Source of the DNA: JBLNBN01 sp050260015 | GTDB lineage: Bacteria > Bacteroidota > Ignavibacteria > Kapaibacteriales > UBA2268 | Assembly (NCBI GenBank): GCA_050260015.1 | Contig: JBLNBN010000028.1 | Coordinates: 62,001-126,000 of the forward strand | Length of the DNA: 64,000 nucleotides | Direction of reading: 5' to 3' | Shown here: positions 44,389 through 54,095 of the stretch, piece after piece | How positions within the stretch are numbered: position 1 is the stretch's first letter | Layout: the number at the start of each line of letters is the position of its first letter | Translations under genes and position numbers: made by a program | Notes under the pieces: generated by a model | Seen by the model: only the letters and a program-made list of their open reading frames with translations | What the model was told of the DNA's origin: nothing | The model's database searches: none

Positions 44389-44418
44389 ACAAAAAAAGCC
44401 GCTCGGAAGCGGCTTTTT
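44389..44418 (-). terminator. Terminator between the two protease genes
   Basis: Stem AAAAAGCCGCT with AGCGGCTTTTT, loop CGGA. Confidence 0.85.
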
Positions 44419-44442
44419 AATAATTATAGCTAGAGGCGGGGA

Positions 44443-46989
44443 TTATTTGATAACTGATATCGGGTAAACCTGTAAACCGTCTTGAGATCTCGCTACTACG
44501 AAATACCTTCCGGAGGCTAACCGGCGCAGGTCCAGCTTATATTCGTTTACGCCTTCAATCGGCGCGCAAACGGCGTCGGGAATCATGCTCGTACCTATAG
44601 CGTTTACGACCGACAGCGTTATTTCCGACCCTGCTCGCGCGCAATTAATTCTCAGGCTGATTTCCTCGCCCGCAGGGTTGGGAGCGGCTGAAATTATAGA
44701 AAGCGACCCTTCGCGTACGAAGGCGTCGTCGACGCCCGACGTTTTGCACGTGTCGATAATAACATCGCCGGCAAGCGATGTAGCTACGCTTGCCGCTTCG
44801 TCGGTCATCACTGCGCGCAACCTGACTCGGTTCAGCGGGCCGCCCGGCGTTTTCCAGGTCAGCTTTCCCGCGTTTGCTTTATATTTTGCTCCTAACTTTA
44901 CGAACTTCCAGGTAGAGCCTCCGTCGGAACTCCATTGCAGCTTAAACTCGTTTAAATTTGAAGAATTCCATTTCACGTCGTAATCGCTTAAGCCGCATAG
45001 CGTCTCGCCCGGCATTGGGTAGGTAAATTCAAACGATTCGTGCCCGAGCTTAAAAACCGGGCTCGTTGCATAGATTGCCGGGTTGTCGGCGTCCTCTACC
45101 TGTACGAGGCAGCTATCGGATACTATGTCCGGTAGATCGTATTTCAGCGTATTTACAGCGGTTGCGCCGGATATCAAGGTCCATTTATTACCTGCGTCGG
45201 AGCTGAAGTAAACGTTATAATTTTTAGAGACCGTGCCCATCCACATCGCTTCCAATTTTTCCCTGACGCTGTAGGACTCGTTCTCGCCGGGGGCGCTTAT
45301 CGTTATGGCTGGGATAATGATTTTCACCCACGAATCCGAGACGTCGAAAACATCCTCGTCGTCGCTGTCCACCACTTTAAATATCATCTCGTCCGTATTG
45401 TAATGCGGCGCTTTCCACAAGCATTTCCCATCGGCGGCCGGGACCCTGCCCGCCATTAATTTCCAGTTTATCCCCGAGTTCCAGGAATAATATACGTCGA
45501 CTTTTTCAACTTTTGCAAAAACCCACCGAACCTCGATGTCGTCCCCCGTAACGAATCTGTTATCCTCGAGGGGAGCGATGATTTTGACATAAGGATAATC
45601 CGCTTCCTTTACGCAGGCGGAGTTAAGGGCGGCCTGGCGCATTTCCGGTATTTGCCGGGGATGGAATTTTAATTCGACAGAATGAGTTTCGTTCGCTATA
45701 TGGCAATAGCTCATAATTGTGCCAAGCCTGGGCACATTTGCCCCGTCCAGGCAGGCGTCCCAAACTTGCGTGGGCTGAGTCTGCGTTACGCAAGTATCGA
45801 TTAAATCAGGTTCGTAGTAGCAACTATGCGTATGCGGGGCGCCAAAATTGTGGCCCATCTCGTGGGCTGTTACCGATACGTCCCACGTATAGTTGTAATT
45901 GGGATACTTCGTACCGCCCTTGATCCCGAGCAGGCAATACCCGGAGGACGTATCGCAGAGACTGCCAACCCCGGGCTCGCCGCCGTAGGAAATGCCGCCA
46001 ATACTAAAGCTTCCGTTCGTACCGCCCGTATTCGTTGAGTAATTCCCCACGAAGAGGCATATCAGGGACAAATCCTCGGAACGAAGACTCTTCCATACGT
46101 CGGGCATCTTAAAAAGCATACTATAAAAATCTTTCTCATCATACTGCGCGAAAGGATCGCCCTCTTTAGTCGTTCTTATCAACACCATCGGAATCGTAAT
46201 CCTAACGTTAATCGCTTCTTCGTAGAGGATCGAGACGTGGGCCATAACCGAAGCGATATAGGCGGCCGCTTTATCGTAATCCCGGTTCATCATCTCGTAA
46301 AAGCTATTTGGCGCGTCTATCCCAACGCGGCATTCCAGCAACTTGGTAAAATCGGGTTTAATGTCGGCTTGCAAGCGTTCTTTGATCGCTTTTCTTGCGG
46401 ACTCTGGCGCGTCCAGGTCGCTTTTCAATCCTTCGGACGGATCGTAGTCCCCCATTAAGTACTGTAAGTTTTGCGCCGTTACCGCAATTTTGCTTTTACC
46501 GCTCGAAGTGATATCATAGTATTCGCCGTCCGCCTTTTTAACGTAGCCGTTCAGGTAGCCGTTGTAATAGGTAAGTACGACGTCGCTATTCTCGCGGCCG
46601 GAGATCCTCCCCCGGTAAGTGACAATTTTTGGAGATTCGACCGGTATTCTTTGCCCGCGCTCGACTTTGTACCATTTAGTTCTTTGATCGGCGGCGGAAG
46701 CAGTTCTTCTCAGCTCGACTTTATCGAAGGATATGGGATCCGTAGGGAAGTCGTTTATTATTACCGTGGCGGAATTAGAATTAAATATCTCTTCTGATTG
46801 GCTAAAGGACATATTAAATTCGGCCAGGGTCGAGTATTTATCGCTCATTCCAAGCAGCTTATCGCCGGAATACCGTTTTGAATTAATTTTCGACAGCAAG
46901 GATTTCCCCTCGAAAGACTGGGGGAAAGCGGTGCGCGCCGATAATATGCAAATTAAGGCGAGGAATGCCAAAGTCTTCAATTTTACCAT
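44443..46989 (-). CDS. Secreted M12B-like zinc metalloprotease with T9SS sorting domain (paralog)
   Basis: 848 residues, a clear paralog of 41848-44316 along its whole length. Signal peptide LAFLALICILSARTAFPQS; propeptide-like region to about 215; zinc motif HEMGHNFGAPH (about 376-386) and Met-turn IMSYC; three Ig-like domains; and a C-terminal T9SS sorting domain (APNPAGEEISL, SVVNAIGTSM, SGRYFVVARS). It lies just upstream of the other copy, separated by a terminator, so each probably has its own promoter. The substrate is unknown. Confidence 0.88.
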   Translation of the reverse strand: MVKLKTLAFLALICILSARTAFPQSFEGKSLLSKINSKRYSGDKLLGMSDKYSTLAEFNMSFSQSEEIFNSNSATVIINDFPTDPISFDKVELRRTASAADQRTKWYKVERGQRIPVESPKIVTYRGRISGRENSDVVLTYYNGYLNGYVKKADGEYYDITSSGKSKIAVTAQNLQYLMGDYDPSEGLKSDLDAPESARKAIKERLQADIKPDFTKLLECRVGIDAPNSFYEMMNRDYDKAAAYIASVMAHVSILYEEAINVRITIPMVLIRTTKEGDPFAQYDEKDFYSMLFKMPDVWKSLRSEDLSLICLFVGNYSTNTGGTNGSFSIGGISYGGEPGVGSLCDTSSGYCLLGIKGGTKYPNYNYTWDVSVTAHEMGHNFGAPHTHSCYYEPDLIDTCVTQTQPTQVWDACLDGANVPRLGTIMSYCHIANETHSVELKFHPRQIPEMRQAALNSACVKEADYPYVKIIAPLEDNRFVTGDDIEVRWVFAKVEKVDVYYSWNSGINWKLMAGRVPAADGKCLWKAPHYNTDEMIFKVVDSDDEDVFDVSDSWVKIIIPAITISAPGENESYSVREKLEAMWMGTVSKNYNVYFSSDAGNKWTLISGATAVNTLKYDLPDIVSDSCLVQVEDADNPAIYATSPVFKLGHESFEFTYPMPGETLCGLSDYDVKWNSSNLNEFKLQWSSDGGSTWKFVKLGAKYKANAGKLTWKTPGGPLNRVRLRAVMTDEAASVATSLAGDVIIDTCKTSGVDDAFVREGSLSIISAAPNPAGEEISLRINCARAGSEITLSVVNAIGTSMIPDAVCAPIEGVNEYKLDLRRLASGRYFVVARSQDGLQVYPISVIK

Positions 46990-47087
46990 CTATTTTCCAG
47001 TATAAATAATCGAATATTCTCCTGAACCGCCATAACGTTTATTCAGGGAAGTCTTCCTAAAAAACAAAGTTAACTATTCTTACCTAA

Positions 47088-47116
47088 TAAAAAAAGCCGC
47101 CTTGAGGGCGGCTTTT
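47088..47116 (-). terminator. Intrinsic terminator after the nuo operon
   Basis: Stem AAAAAGCCGCC with GGCGGCTTTT, loop TTGAG, 26 bp past the nuoN stop codon. Confidence 0.85.
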
Positions 47117-47141
47117 AATTTTATTAACTGTTGACGGGAGC

Positions 47142-48653
47142 TTACTTAATAAATACATTGGAGGCTTTTTCAGCCCATGCGGCGACCGGTCCATACCAGA
47201 TGCCGAAAATTAATGTAAGAGCCGCCAGGGCGTACATAAGGGCCTGGGAGGTCATCCCATAGCTTAGCTTGCCTGCGTCTTCGGCGGGCTTGCGGATGTA
47301 CATATTCCTGAAGATCTTCGCATAGTAAAAGAGCGAAACTACAGAATTAAGCACGCCTACAACTGCCAGCCATATCCAGCTGGGGTCGTTTATCACGGCC
47401 GCGAAGAGATAGAGCTTGCCGATAAAGCCTGCCGTCGGCGGAAGGCCCGTAAGGGAGATCAGGAAGATCGTCATTGCCGCAGCCAACGCGGGAGCGCGGT
47501 AGCCCAAACCGTTGTAGTCTTCCAGTTCCTCCGAGCCGATCTTGCCGGCTACGAGCTGTACCACGTAGAAAGCGCCGAGATTCATCAGCATATACATAAA
47601 GAAATACACGAGGATGGCAAAGTTGCCCGCATTCGTCATTACGGCGACGCCCATTAGCAAATAGCCCGCATGAGCTATAGAGCTGTACGCGAGTATTCTC
47701 TTTACGTTCGTCTGCCAGAGAGCGACTAAATTGCCGAGCGACATGGAAAGTACCGCAAGAATAGCGATAACGTACTTCCAGTTGATAGTCGAAAGCGTGT
47801 TCCATAGTTCCGGAGTCGAAACCGCAGGGTCGATAAAAGCGCTCTTTACGAAGCGGACTAATACCGCGAACCCGGCAGCTTTAGAAGCGACGGAGAGGTA
47901 AGCGGTAACGGCCACCGGGGAGCCCTCGTAGACGTCGGGCGTCCAAAAGTGGAACGGCACGGCTGAAATCTTATAGGCGAAGCCCGCGATAATCATCATT
48001 CCGGACACGAACAGCGGAACTGTCTGAACGGGATTCGAAAGCAAATAGGAATTGATCTCGAAAATGTTCAGCGAACCGGTCAATCCATAGAGGAGCGACA
48101 TACCGTAGATCATAAAGCCGGAGGCCAGCGAGCCGTAAAGAACGTACTTGAGCGACGCTTCGCTAGCGCGGCGCACTTCCTTCGTAAAGCCGGAGAGCAC
48201 GTAGCTGGAGAGCGACATAGTTTCGAGTGCGAGGTAAATCATAATTAAATTCGCGCTCGAGGAGAGCAGGAACATGCCGAACGTCATTCCGCATATTAGG
48301 GAATAATACTCTCCCATGCTGCGTCCGGGCGTATTTAATTCCTTCGAAGCAAGGGACATCAGGACGACGACCCCGCTCGAAAGGAGAATAATCCATTTAA
48401 AGAACATTGAGAACGAGTCGGCTACGAGAACTTGCGAAAAGATCGATTGATCCGCAGCCGATTGAGACGCCATTACGAATCCTGTCGCAATAAATCCTAA
48501 TAGAACTACGAATGCTGCGACATTTTTTACGCGCTTCATAATTATATCGGCTAATATAGCAACCACAAATGTAATTACCAGGGCAAGCTCGGGTCCGAAG
48601 GCCGAGACGTGCGCTGCGAGATCGCCGGCGTTAAAGTTATAATTCGGATTCAT
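47142..48653 (-). CDS. nuoN: NADH-quinone oxidoreductase subunit N
   Basis: 503 residues with about 14 helices of the Mrp-antiporter fold. Segments typical of NuoN include KYVLYGSLASGFMIYGMSLL and FKISAVPFHFWTPDVYEG-like KISAVPFHFWTPDVYEGSPV. It pumps protons in the membrane arm of complex I. It is the last gene of the operon. Confidence 0.94.
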   Translation of the reverse strand: MNPNYNFNAGDLAAHVSAFGPELALVITFVVAILADIIMKRVKNVAAFVVLLGFIATGFVMASQSAADQSIFSQVLVADSFSMFFKWIILLSSGVVVLMSLASKELNTPGRSMGEYYSLICGMTFGMFLLSSSANLIMIYLALETMSLSSYVLSGFTKEVRRASEASLKYVLYGSLASGFMIYGMSLLYGLTGSLNIFEINSYLLSNPVQTVPLFVSGMMIIAGFAYKISAVPFHFWTPDVYEGSPVAVTAYLSVASKAAGFAVLVRFVKSAFIDPAVSTPELWNTLSTINWKYVIAILAVLSMSLGNLVALWQTNVKRILAYSSIAHAGYLLMGVAVMTNAGNFAILVYFFMYMLMNLGAFYVVQLVAGKIGSEELEDYNGLGYRAPALAAAMTIFLISLTGLPPTAGFIGKLYLFAAVINDPSWIWLAVVGVLNSVVSLFYYAKIFRNMYIRKPAEDAGKLSYGMTSQALMYALAALTLIFGIWYGPVAAWAEKASNVFIK

Positions 48654-48683
48654 TTTACTGCCGAAATAATTTAATAAAATTGA

Positions 48684-50318
48684 TTATAACAAACCGGCGA
48701 AGTTTCCGCCAATTTTAACGAATTCAATCAAGTGATTAACCGAACCGGTCATCATATTCATTACCGCGTTGGGTTGGATTCCAAGGTAGATAACGATTAC
48801 TGCAAGCGGGATGAGAGCCGTCAGCTCTATTCCGTTCACGTCGTCGTGCTTGTATTGCTTACCGGTCGGATCCCAAGGGCCCTGCCAGCGCTCGGGGAGC
48901 TTGCCGAAGAAGACCTTCTGAAGAGCCCAGAGCATGTAGGCGGCGCCTAAAACGATACCCAATGCGCTTATCACCGTCAAAACGGGATAAGTTTGGAATG
49001 CGCCAAGGAATACCAGGAGCTCGGAAACGAAGCCGCTAAGCCCGGGCAAACCGATTGCCGCGAAAAAGGCGATGCTCATAATTCCGGTGTAGATTGGCAT
49101 CTTGTTCGCCAAACCGCCAAAGTCGTCCAGGCCGCGAGTATGAGCGCGATCGTAGATTACGCCCACGATCATAAAGAGCATAGCCGTGATCGTGCCGTGG
49201 TTGAACATTTGGAAAATAGCGCCGACCATGCCGTTCGTGTTCATCGCGCTCATGCCGAGCATAACGTAACCCATGTGGGAAACCGATGAGTAAGCGATGA
49301 GCTTCTTGAAGTCGCGCTTGCCGATCTTGTGCTGACCCAAAGCGCAGAGCGCTCCGTAAACGATCGAAACCATGCCGATGAAGGCGATGTAATCCTGGAA
49401 GTAGCGAACCGCGTCGGGGAAGATAGGCCAAGCGATGCGAAGCATGCCGTAGGTTCCCATCTTTAAAAGGACGCCCGCAAGTATTACCGATATAGGCGTC
49501 GGGGCCTCGACGTGAGCGTCGGGAAGCCAGGTATGGAACGGTACCAGCGGAACCTTAATCGCGAAACCGACGAAGAGAGCTACGAAAGCCGCGTATCTCC
49601 AAGTGGTGTCTATGCCGGCCAGCATTGCGCTAGCGGAGAACTTAGTCGGATCCATCATGTCGAATAAGTTGAACGAACCTACCGCGAAGTAGAGCGCGAT
49701 CATAACCAAGAGCATGAAGACGGAACCGAATAACGTATATATAAAGAATTTGATAGCGGCGTATTCTTTGCGGGGACCGCCCCAGATGCCGATAAGGAAG
49801 TACATCGGCAGAAGCATGAGCTCCCAGAAAACGTAGAACAGGAAGAAGTCAAGCGCTACGAAAACGCCCATCATTCCAAGGTCCAATAAAAGGTACATCG
49901 CGAAATACCCTTTCGGGGATTTCTTAATGCCGAAGCTGGCAAAGGAAGCAACGAAGCAAATCAAAGCCGTAAGCAGTATCATAGGAGCGCTCAAGCCGTC
50001 TATGCCGACGAAATAATCTATGCGCACGTCGCCAAGCATGGGCAAGCCTTGCACAAATATCCAGGGAACGCGTTCTACGAATTGCATGCTGTTCGGATCG
50101 TTGACGCCGACCATGCCGTTGTTAAAGTTTAGGTAAATGACAACTGCTAGAACGAGTTGAAGGAAAGTTACTCCAACCGTAAGCCATCTCATTATGTTAT
50201 TTTGAGTCTCTTTACCGCTTTCGCCTGCCCCGGCGGGGACCAACAGCACGGCAATCATGCCAAGCAGCGGCAGAAATGTTATCAGAGTTAGCGGTCCGAT
50301 ACCAAGAAAGTCCAACAT
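48684..50318 (-). CDS. nuoM: NADH-quinone oxidoreductase subunit M
   Basis: 544 residues, antiporter-type membrane subunit. Signatures: KVPLVPFHTWLPDAHVEAPT and SVSHMGYVMLG, with the conserved Lys and Glu residues of the proton channel in TM helices 5 and 7. It lies between nuoL and nuoN in the 11-gene nuo operon. Confidence 0.95.
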   Translation of the reverse strand: MLDFLGIGPLTLITFLPLLGMIAVLLVPAGAGESGKETQNNIMRWLTVGVTFLQLVLAVVIYLNFNNGMVGVNDPNSMQFVERVPWIFVQGLPMLGDVRIDYFVGIDGLSAPMILLTALICFVASFASFGIKKSPKGYFAMYLLLDLGMMGVFVALDFFLFYVFWELMLLPMYFLIGIWGGPRKEYAAIKFFIYTLFGSVFMLLVMIALYFAVGSFNLFDMMDPTKFSASAMLAGIDTTWRYAAFVALFVGFAIKVPLVPFHTWLPDAHVEAPTPISVILAGVLLKMGTYGMLRIAWPIFPDAVRYFQDYIAFIGMVSIVYGALCALGQHKIGKRDFKKLIAYSSVSHMGYVMLGMSAMNTNGMVGAIFQMFNHGTITAMLFMIVGVIYDRAHTRGLDDFGGLANKMPIYTGIMSIAFFAAIGLPGLSGFVSELLVFLGAFQTYPVLTVISALGIVLGAAYMLWALQKVFFGKLPERWQGPWDPTGKQYKHDDVNGIELTALIPLAVIVIYLGIQPNAVMNMMTGSVNHLIEFVKIGGNFAGLL

Positions 50319-50358
50319 TAATCCTCCGGATTACTATTTTTATTCATTAATTATCAAA

Positions 50359-52512
50359 TTAGGAAAAGAAGTATACCAGTATCATCAACCCGATCACCGA
50401 AAGCACGATATAGGTCTGAACGCGGCCCGTTTGAAGCTTGCGTAGTATCCCGCCCCAAAATCCGGTAAAGTTTGCCGTGAAATTTACTAAGCCGTCCACC
50501 ACGTTGTTATCGAACCAGCCGACGACAAGGGATATTCCGCGCCACAGGGATGCCATACCGTTGACGGCGCCGTCGATGACGTAGATATCGAACCAGGAAA
50601 GCAATTTGGAAATGCCTATCGTTCCGCCGATAAAGGTGGCTGCATATATCTCGTCGAAGTACCACTTATTGTACGACAGCTTGTACAGCGGCTTTATCAT
50701 ATTCGCTATAGTGTCGGGGTTGAAAATCTTAAATTGATAGAAAGTGAACGAGAGAAGTATGCCTCCGCCAGCGATTAGAAGCGAGAGAATCATAGCGGTT
50801 GTGTGCTGGCCGTGCATAGTTTCTTCGAATATATTTAGAGCATGGTGCGCCGAGCCATGTTCCTCGGCCGGAGCTGTCGCCTCATGCGCCGGGGCAGCTT
50901 CATGCGCGGCAGGGGCCGCTTCGTGCTTTGCCAACGGCATAATAAAGTCGTACTGGTATGCCGCGGGGACCGCGGTAGCCGGGGCTGCAGTTAATTTCTG
51001 GAACCAACCGTTCGTCGCGTCCAAAGGATTCCATGAATAGAAGGCGAAGATAGAAAGCGCCGCCAATAGTATCAGCGGGCCGGTTATAACGGCTTTATTC
51101 TCGTGCGTATGCTCGGCGATATGCGTTTTGGGTTTTCCATGGAAAGCTTCAATAGCCAATCGGAACATATAAAACGCCGTCATGCCTGCCGCGGCGAATC
51201 CCGCTATAGGGATCGTCCAATGGCCGGTGAGCTTACCGAAAGCGAGCGTGCCGGCTAGTATGCCGTCCTTGCTAAGGAAGCCGGACGTGAAAGGCACGCC
51301 TGCGATGGCGAGCGTTGCGAAAAGAAAAGTATAATAAGTCTTCGGCATCGTATGGCGCAAGCCGCCCATGTTACGGATGTCTTGGGGGTCCATGTCGTGG
51401 TTATGCGCATGGTGCATCGCGTGGTGCATTGCGTGAATAACGGAACCGGAAGCCAGGAAGAGGCAGGCCTTGAACCATGCGTGCGTAACGAGGTGCATAA
51501 AGCCGTTCGTGTACGCGCCGACCCCGAGAGCCATTATCATGTAGCCAAGCTGGCTTACCGTCGAATATGCTAATATTTTTTTAAAGTCGTTTTGAGTAAT
51601 AGCGATAGTGGCGGCAACGAACGCCGTGATCGCGCCGATATAAGCGACGAAGAGCATAGCGTCGGCCGTGAGCATCGGGAAGATGCGCGCCGTTAAGTAT
51701 ACGCCGGCCGCGACCATGGTTGCCGCATGGATTAACGCGGATACGGGGGTCGGGCCTTCCATTGCGTCCGGCAGCCATACGTGCAGCGGGAACTGGGCCG
51801 ATTTGCCGATCGCGCCGCAGAAGAGCAATATGCCCGCCATCGTTAGCCAGAAACCGCTATCGAAGGGAATTATGCCGGAGGAGATCTTAGCGAAGATCTC
51901 GTCGAACATGAAAGTGTCGTAGGTAAAGAAGCAGATCATGATTCCAATGAAGAAGCCAAGATCGCCTATACGGTTCGTAAGGAACGCTTTCTTGCTTGCG
52001 TTCGCCGCCGAATCCTTTTCGTACCAGAACCCGATGAGCAAGTACGAGCTAATGCCCACGAGCTCCCAGAATATGTACATATTTAAAAGGTTATTGGCGA
52101 TAACTATACCAAGCATCGAGAATGTAAATATTCCCAAATATGCGTAGAACCGCGAGTACCTCTTGTCGTCCGCCATGTATTCCGTCGAGAACAGGTGCAC
52201 GAGCGTGCTGATAAGCGTAACGACGATCAGCATAATCACCGAAAGGTTATCTAAGCCGATTCCAATCGTAATTTTCCTCGAAATCAGGTCAAACCAATTG
52301 AATTTAACCTGGATCATGCCAGCGTCGCCGTAATAAACGAGCTTATTAAAGGCAACGACCGCAGAAAGCGCGAGATCGGCGGCAAGTATGCCTGTGCCGA
52401 GCCAACCGGAAGCGCGTCCTAATTTCTTTCCGAAGAAAATTAAAATTACGAATCCGAGTAGCGGCAGCAGTAGGATCACTCCCGCTAACGTTAATAAATT
52501 GTCAGGTGTCAT
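50359..52512 (-). CDS. nuoL: NADH-quinone oxidoreductase subunit L
   Basis: 717 residues, larger than E. coli NuoL (613). The antiporter core is intact: SAQFPLHVWLPDAMEGPTPV, and the C-terminal amphipathic helix plus final TM anchor (residues 600-717). Two unusual inserts are seen: a His-rich loop (HAMHHAMHHAHNHDMD, about residues 355-370) and an Ala/His/Glu-rich linker (about residues 525-560, KHEAAPAAHEAAPAHE). It is the distal proton-pumping subunit. Confidence 0.95.
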   Translation of the reverse strand: MTPDNLLTLAGVILLLPLLGFVILIFFGKKLGRASGWLGTGILAADLALSAVVAFNKLVYYGDAGMIQVKFNWFDLISRKITIGIGLDNLSVIMLIVVTLISTLVHLFSTEYMADDKRYSRFYAYLGIFTFSMLGIVIANNLLNMYIFWELVGISSYLLIGFWYEKDSAANASKKAFLTNRIGDLGFFIGIMICFFTYDTFMFDEIFAKISSGIIPFDSGFWLTMAGILLFCGAIGKSAQFPLHVWLPDAMEGPTPVSALIHAATMVAAGVYLTARIFPMLTADAMLFVAYIGAITAFVAATIAITQNDFKKILAYSTVSQLGYMIMALGVGAYTNGFMHLVTHAWFKACLFLASGSVIHAMHHAMHHAHNHDMDPQDIRNMGGLRHTMPKTYYTFLFATLAIAGVPFTSGFLSKDGILAGTLAFGKLTGHWTIPIAGFAAAGMTAFYMFRLAIEAFHGKPKTHIAEHTHENKAVITGPLILLAALSIFAFYSWNPLDATNGWFQKLTAAPATAVPAAYQYDFIMPLAKHEAAPAAHEAAPAHEATAPAEEHGSAHHALNIFEETMHGQHTTAMILSLLIAGGGILLSFTFYQFKIFNPDTIANMIKPLYKLSYNKWYFDEIYAATFIGGTIGISKLLSWFDIYVIDGAVNGMASLWRGISLVVGWFDNNVVDGLVNFTANFTGFWGGILRKLQTGRVQTYIVLSVIGLMILVYFFS

Positions 52513-52557
52513 AATTTTATTTTTACGTTAATTTATATTCTTAATTCGTTGCGCCTT

Positions 52558-52866
52558 CTACTCGCGCATACCCGAGATTTCGTCCACGTCTATGTGCTTG
52601 TAGTTTTGGTAAATATTCAGAACGATGGCGAGCGCTACCGCGACTTCGGCCGCGGCGAGTATGATAACGAAGATCGACGCTACCTGCCCGTCCATATTCA
52701 TGCCGCCAAATTTAGAGAAGGCGATAAAATTAATATTAGCGGAGTTGAGTATAAGCTCGAGCCCCATCAGGACCATGATGGCGTTCTTGCGGCTAACGAT
52801 GCCGTACACGCCAAAGGAGAAGAGAATTGCGCTGATTATCAGGAAATGAGTTAATCCTATGTCCAT
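52558..52866 (-). CDS. nuoK: NADH-quinone oxidoreductase subunit K
   Basis: 102 residues with three helices. GIVSRKNAIMVLMGLELILNSANINFI, cut to NAIMVLMGLELILNSANI, has the conserved Glu of the proton path. It sits 24 bp after nuoJ. Confidence 0.94.
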   Translation of the reverse strand: MDIGLTHFLIISAILFSFGVYGIVSRKNAIMVLMGLELILNSANINFIAFSKFGGMNMDGQVASIFVIILAAAEVAVALAIVLNIYQNYKHIDVDEISGMRE

Positions 52867-52890
52867 ATTGAACCCGTTTAATTTTAAATG

Positions 52891-53397
52891 TTAGTTGTTA
52901 GGACGGCGAGCTATGAGCGCGGCCCCGAGAAATGCGATCAACAGCATTACGGCCGCAGCTTCGACCGCGATTAAATATTCCGTGAACAGGCTCGAGCCAA
53001 TGGCCTCGATTGTCGAAACGCCGTTTGCCGAGGGCAGCGTGCGCCACGTCGTACCGGAAAACATAACGCCGAGCGAAAGCGCGATGATCGCGGCCGCGGC
53101 CGCGGCCATGCCTATCTGCAGCTTGCCCGTAAGGCCGGACTTAATGTCCACGCCCGTTATTCGCGAGGTCAACATAACGCCAAAGATGATCAGCACTAAT
53201 ATGCCTCCGATATAGATCATGATTTGCGTTATCGCCAAAAAGTCGGAATTAAGCAGGACGTAAAAGCCGGCCACTCCGAAAAATGTAAACAGCAGCGAGA
53301 AAGCCGAATACATCAGCTTGCGGGAGAATATAACTCCCGCTGCCGATATAAGGATAATTGCCGCAAACGTATAGAACGCTATTCCGTAAAAGTCCAT
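52891..53397 (-). CDS. nuoJ: NADH-quinone oxidoreductase subunit J
   Basis: 168 residues with five helices. The segment VLLNSDFLAITQIMIYIGGI is the typical NuoJ signature. Core membrane subunit next to NuoH and NuoK. Confidence 0.92.
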   Translation of the reverse strand: MDFYGIAFYTFAAIILISAAGVIFSRKLMYSAFSLLFTFFGVAGFYVLLNSDFLAITQIMIYIGGILVLIIFGVMLTSRITGVDIKSGLTGKLQIGMAAAAAAIIALSLGVMFSGTTWRTLPSANGVSTIEAIGSSLFTEYLIAVEAAAVMLLIAFLGAALIARRPNN

Positions 53398-53428
53398 ATC
53401 TTTGCTTTATCTTTAATTAATAATTCCG

Positions 53429-54040
53429 CTATTTAGTAATTTGCTTAGCGTCCGGAGCCGTAGCCCCGTCGGCTTTTTTAGCTTCTTCCGCGGCGGCCTT
53501 GGCTTTAGCCTCGGCTTCTGCGCGCTTCTTCTCTTCCGCATATTTTGCGTACATTTCTTTCTTAGCGGCCGCGCGATCCGGGGTTAAATCCGAGAAGCTG
53601 TAGATCAGGTTGCGGCGGTTGTACGTGGAGTACTCGAATTCCTGGGTCATCTGGATTGCGTCCGTCGGGCATGCCTCCGTGCAGAGCGAGCAGAAGCAGC
53701 AGAGACCGAAGTCTATGTCGTACCTCGTCACCCACGTCTTGCGCGGTTTGCCGTCGGCTAAAGCCGGAACTTCAGGATCGCCCGGAGTGACTTTAGCTAT
53801 TTCGACTGTAATACAATCCGAAGGGCAAGCCCTAACGCACGCGGAACAACCGTCGCATTTATTTATGTCTAAATACAACCTGTTGCGGGCGTTCTCGGGC
53901 ATTTGTTCATCGCGTATCGGGTGGTAATGGTCCGGATACTGAAGCGTGACTTTCTTTTGGAACATGTGATCTATCGTCACTTTCATACCGACAAGCGCCG
54001 TGTAGATCGAGTTCCATATATTTCCAAAATATGTTGCCAT
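53429..54040 (-). CDS. nuoI: NADH-quinone oxidoreductase subunit I
   Basis: 203 residues. Two [4Fe-4S] motifs are present: CDGCSACVRACP and CCFCSLCTEACP (clusters N6a and N6b). After residue 150 there is a highly charged Lys/Glu/Ala tail (KKEMYAKYAEEKKRAEAEAK and onward) that is not part of the usual fold. The subunit carries electrons between the peripheral arm and NuoB. Confidence 0.94.
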   Translation of the reverse strand: MATYFGNIWNSIYTALVGMKVTIDHMFQKKVTLQYPDHYHPIRDEQMPENARNRLYLDINKCDGCSACVRACPSDCITVEIAKVTPGDPEVPALADGKPRKTWVTRYDIDFGLCCFCSLCTEACPTDAIQMTQEFEYSTYNRRNLIYSFSDLTPDRAAAKKEMYAKYAEEKKRAEAEAKAKAAAEEAKKADGATAPDAKQITK

Positions 54041-54095
54041 TTTTATTTTACTCCTTACGGAAACTAATTATCAATTTTATAAGTCTCTGCGCCGA

